Below, in pieces: positions 63,151 to 64,000 of a stretch of DNA of 64,000 bases. Position numbers and translations under genes: made by a program. This stretch comes from Bog-473 sp963821755 (GTDB lineage: Bacteria; Actinomycetota; Acidimicrobiia; Acidimicrobiales; RAAP-2): contig CAWGEX010000004.1 in the NCBI GenBank assembly GCA_963821755.1, forward strand, positions 248,001 through 312,000, written 5' to 3'. The notes beneath the pieces were generated by a model. The model had not been told where the DNA came from. It did not search any database and was given only the letters and a program-made list of their open reading frames with translations. Each line of letters begins with the position of its first letter. Within the stretch, counting starts at the first letter, position 1.

Positions 63151-64000
63151 GTTCGGAGGTGACCAGCGAAGAGGGTTGGCATCGTCTGCACCCACTCTCC
63201 CCGGTCGCCCGCATCGGCCGGCTCCTCCCGGTCGTCGTGGTGACCTTCGTGCTGTCGCCTCACGGTCGAGGAGGAGGAGGCTCCCACAGCCCGATCGGGC
63301 TGTACTTCACCATCGCCATCGCCATCGCCGCCTCGATCTTCGGCCTGGTGCACTGGCTGGTCACCCGCTGGAGGTTTGATGGCGACACCATGCGGATCGA
63401 AACCGGCCTCATCCGGCGTGATTCCCGCCAGCTCCCCTTGGCCCGCGTACAGGCGGTCGACATGGTTCGGCCGCTCTTCGCCCGGATCCTCGGCCTGTCC
63501 GAACTCCGGATCCGCTTGGCCGGATCGGGTTCAACCGACGGCAAGTTGGCGTACCTGAGCGAGCAGCACGCCCTCGCCCTCCGACACGTGCTCCTGGCCG
63601 GCCATCGCGAGTCCGACCCGGTGGCGACGGCCGTTCCGGATCGTCCCATGGCCACCGTGCCCACCGGGCGTCTGGCCGCCTCGATCCTCTTTTCAGGAAT
63701 GAGCGCGGTGCTCATTGCCGCCGTGGTGACCCTGCTGGTGTGGGAAGATCTCTCACCCAAGAAGGCCGCCGCGGCGGCGGGGATCCTGCTGGTGTACCTC
63801 ATCTCCCTGGCCTCCGCGCTGTGGCGACGACTCTCGAATGGCTATCGCTTCGAGGCGACCGAAGTCCCGGAGGGTCTGCGCATCAGTCGGGGCCTGCTGC
63901 AGACGGTCTCCGAGACGATTCCGCTCGGAAGGATCCAGGCGGTGCGCCAGATCGAGCCGCTGCTGTGGCGACCCTTCGGCTGGTGCCGGCTCGAAGTCGA
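63147..64000 (+). CDS. PH-domain membrane protein (YdbT-like), 3'-truncated
   Basis: The frame is open to the window end; 284 codons are visible. It starts at the GTG overlapping the previous stop. Helix pairs (YFTIAIAIAASIFGLVHWLV, and a second pair near residue 185) alternate with PH-like domains: IETGLIRRDSRQLPLARVQA and a second copy, SRGLLQTVSETIPLGRIQAV, near the end. YdbT proteins usually have two or three such units, so more sequence lies beyond the window. Confidence 0.8.
   Translation, partial: MSSEVTSEEGWHRLHPLSPVARIGRLLPVVVVTFVLSPHGRGGGGSHSPIGLYFTIAIAIAASIFGLVHWLVTRWRFDGDTMRIETGLIRRDSRQLPLARVQAVDMVRPLFARILGLSELRIRLAGSGSTDGKLAYLSEQHALALRHVLLAGHRESDPVATAVPDRPMATVPTGRLAASILFSGMSAVLIAAVVTLLVWEDLSPKKAAAAAGILLVYLISLASALWRRLSNGYRFEATEVPEGLRISRGLLQTVSETIPLGRIQAVRQIEPLLWRPFGWCRLEV

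Overview
High-GC chromosomal DNA with the gene content of an actinomycete-grade bacterium, most likely an uncultured Acidimicrobiia-type Actinomycetota. The evidence is a class E sortase, DUF2510/DUF4328 and SCO6745-type proteins, a MarP-like protease, two F420-type LLM oxidoreductases, Ser/Thr/Pro-rich secreted proteins, and many genes with a TANNNT-like -10 box only 6-8 bases before the start codon (leaderless transcripts). Taxonomy is an inference; there is no rRNA in the window. Codon and base use look uniform, and I saw no insertion sequence, prophage or CRISPR array.

Layout. 1-5.4 kb: an AddB/AddA-type helicase-nuclease pair. The second gene is broken by about a dozen frameshifts although every helicase and nuclease motif survives. 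5.4-10.3 kb: rmuC, phoU, asd, a small lipoprotein and two small related membrane/soluble proteins. 10.3-27.2 kb: the most unusual part, a 12-gene minus-strand operon. Reading 5' to 3' it encodes a surface protein with a PEP-CTERM-like tail, a large phosphate-binding-like secreted protein, a six-repeat Ig-like surface protein, two further small secreted relatives, PstC, PstA, two PstS-like proteins with sortase signals, PstB, an exosortase fused to an EpsI-like domain, and a class E sortase. Four products end in LAVTG, LPNTG or LANTG sorting signals that fit the sortase encoded at the operon end. 27.5-34.7 kb: dnaX-recR with the SRP RNA gene, tRNA-Ser(GGA), a DivIVA-like coiled-coil protein and a membrane-anchored GH18-like protein. 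34.9-40.6 kb: a glycosyltransferase/methyltransferase island. 40.8-47.8 kb: tadA, tRNA-Ser(CGA), MBL-fold hydrolase, GH15, MarP-like protease and a BNR-repeat lipoprotein. 47.9-52.6 kb: aldehyde dehydrogenase, two LLM oxidoreductases and a DUF4328 protein. 52.6-56.9 kb: a second, conventional pstB-pstS-pstC-pstA operon preceded by an 11-bp-phased PHO box. 57-64 kb: a catabolic-looking run (acyl-CoA dehydrogenase, M20 amidohydrolase, SDR, NIPSNAP, cupin), an SCO6745-family protein with a 15-bp tandem repeat at its end, and two PH-domain membrane proteins, the last cut by the window edge.

How the genes may work together. The 52.6-kb operon looks like the standard phosphate-starvation uptake system, with phoU elsewhere in the window. 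The 10-27 kb operon has a complete second Pst transporter but no visible PHO box, and it couples the transporter to surface anchoring machinery and several wall-anchored secreted proteins. I propose it as a dedicated surface-displayed binding/transport system whose ligand is unproven.

Sequence quality. Single-base frameshifts recur in otherwise intact genes (about 42.44, 51.9, 57.68 and 59.03 kb, and densely in 1.6-5.3 kb). Uncorrected homopolymer indels are as likely as true pseudogenes.
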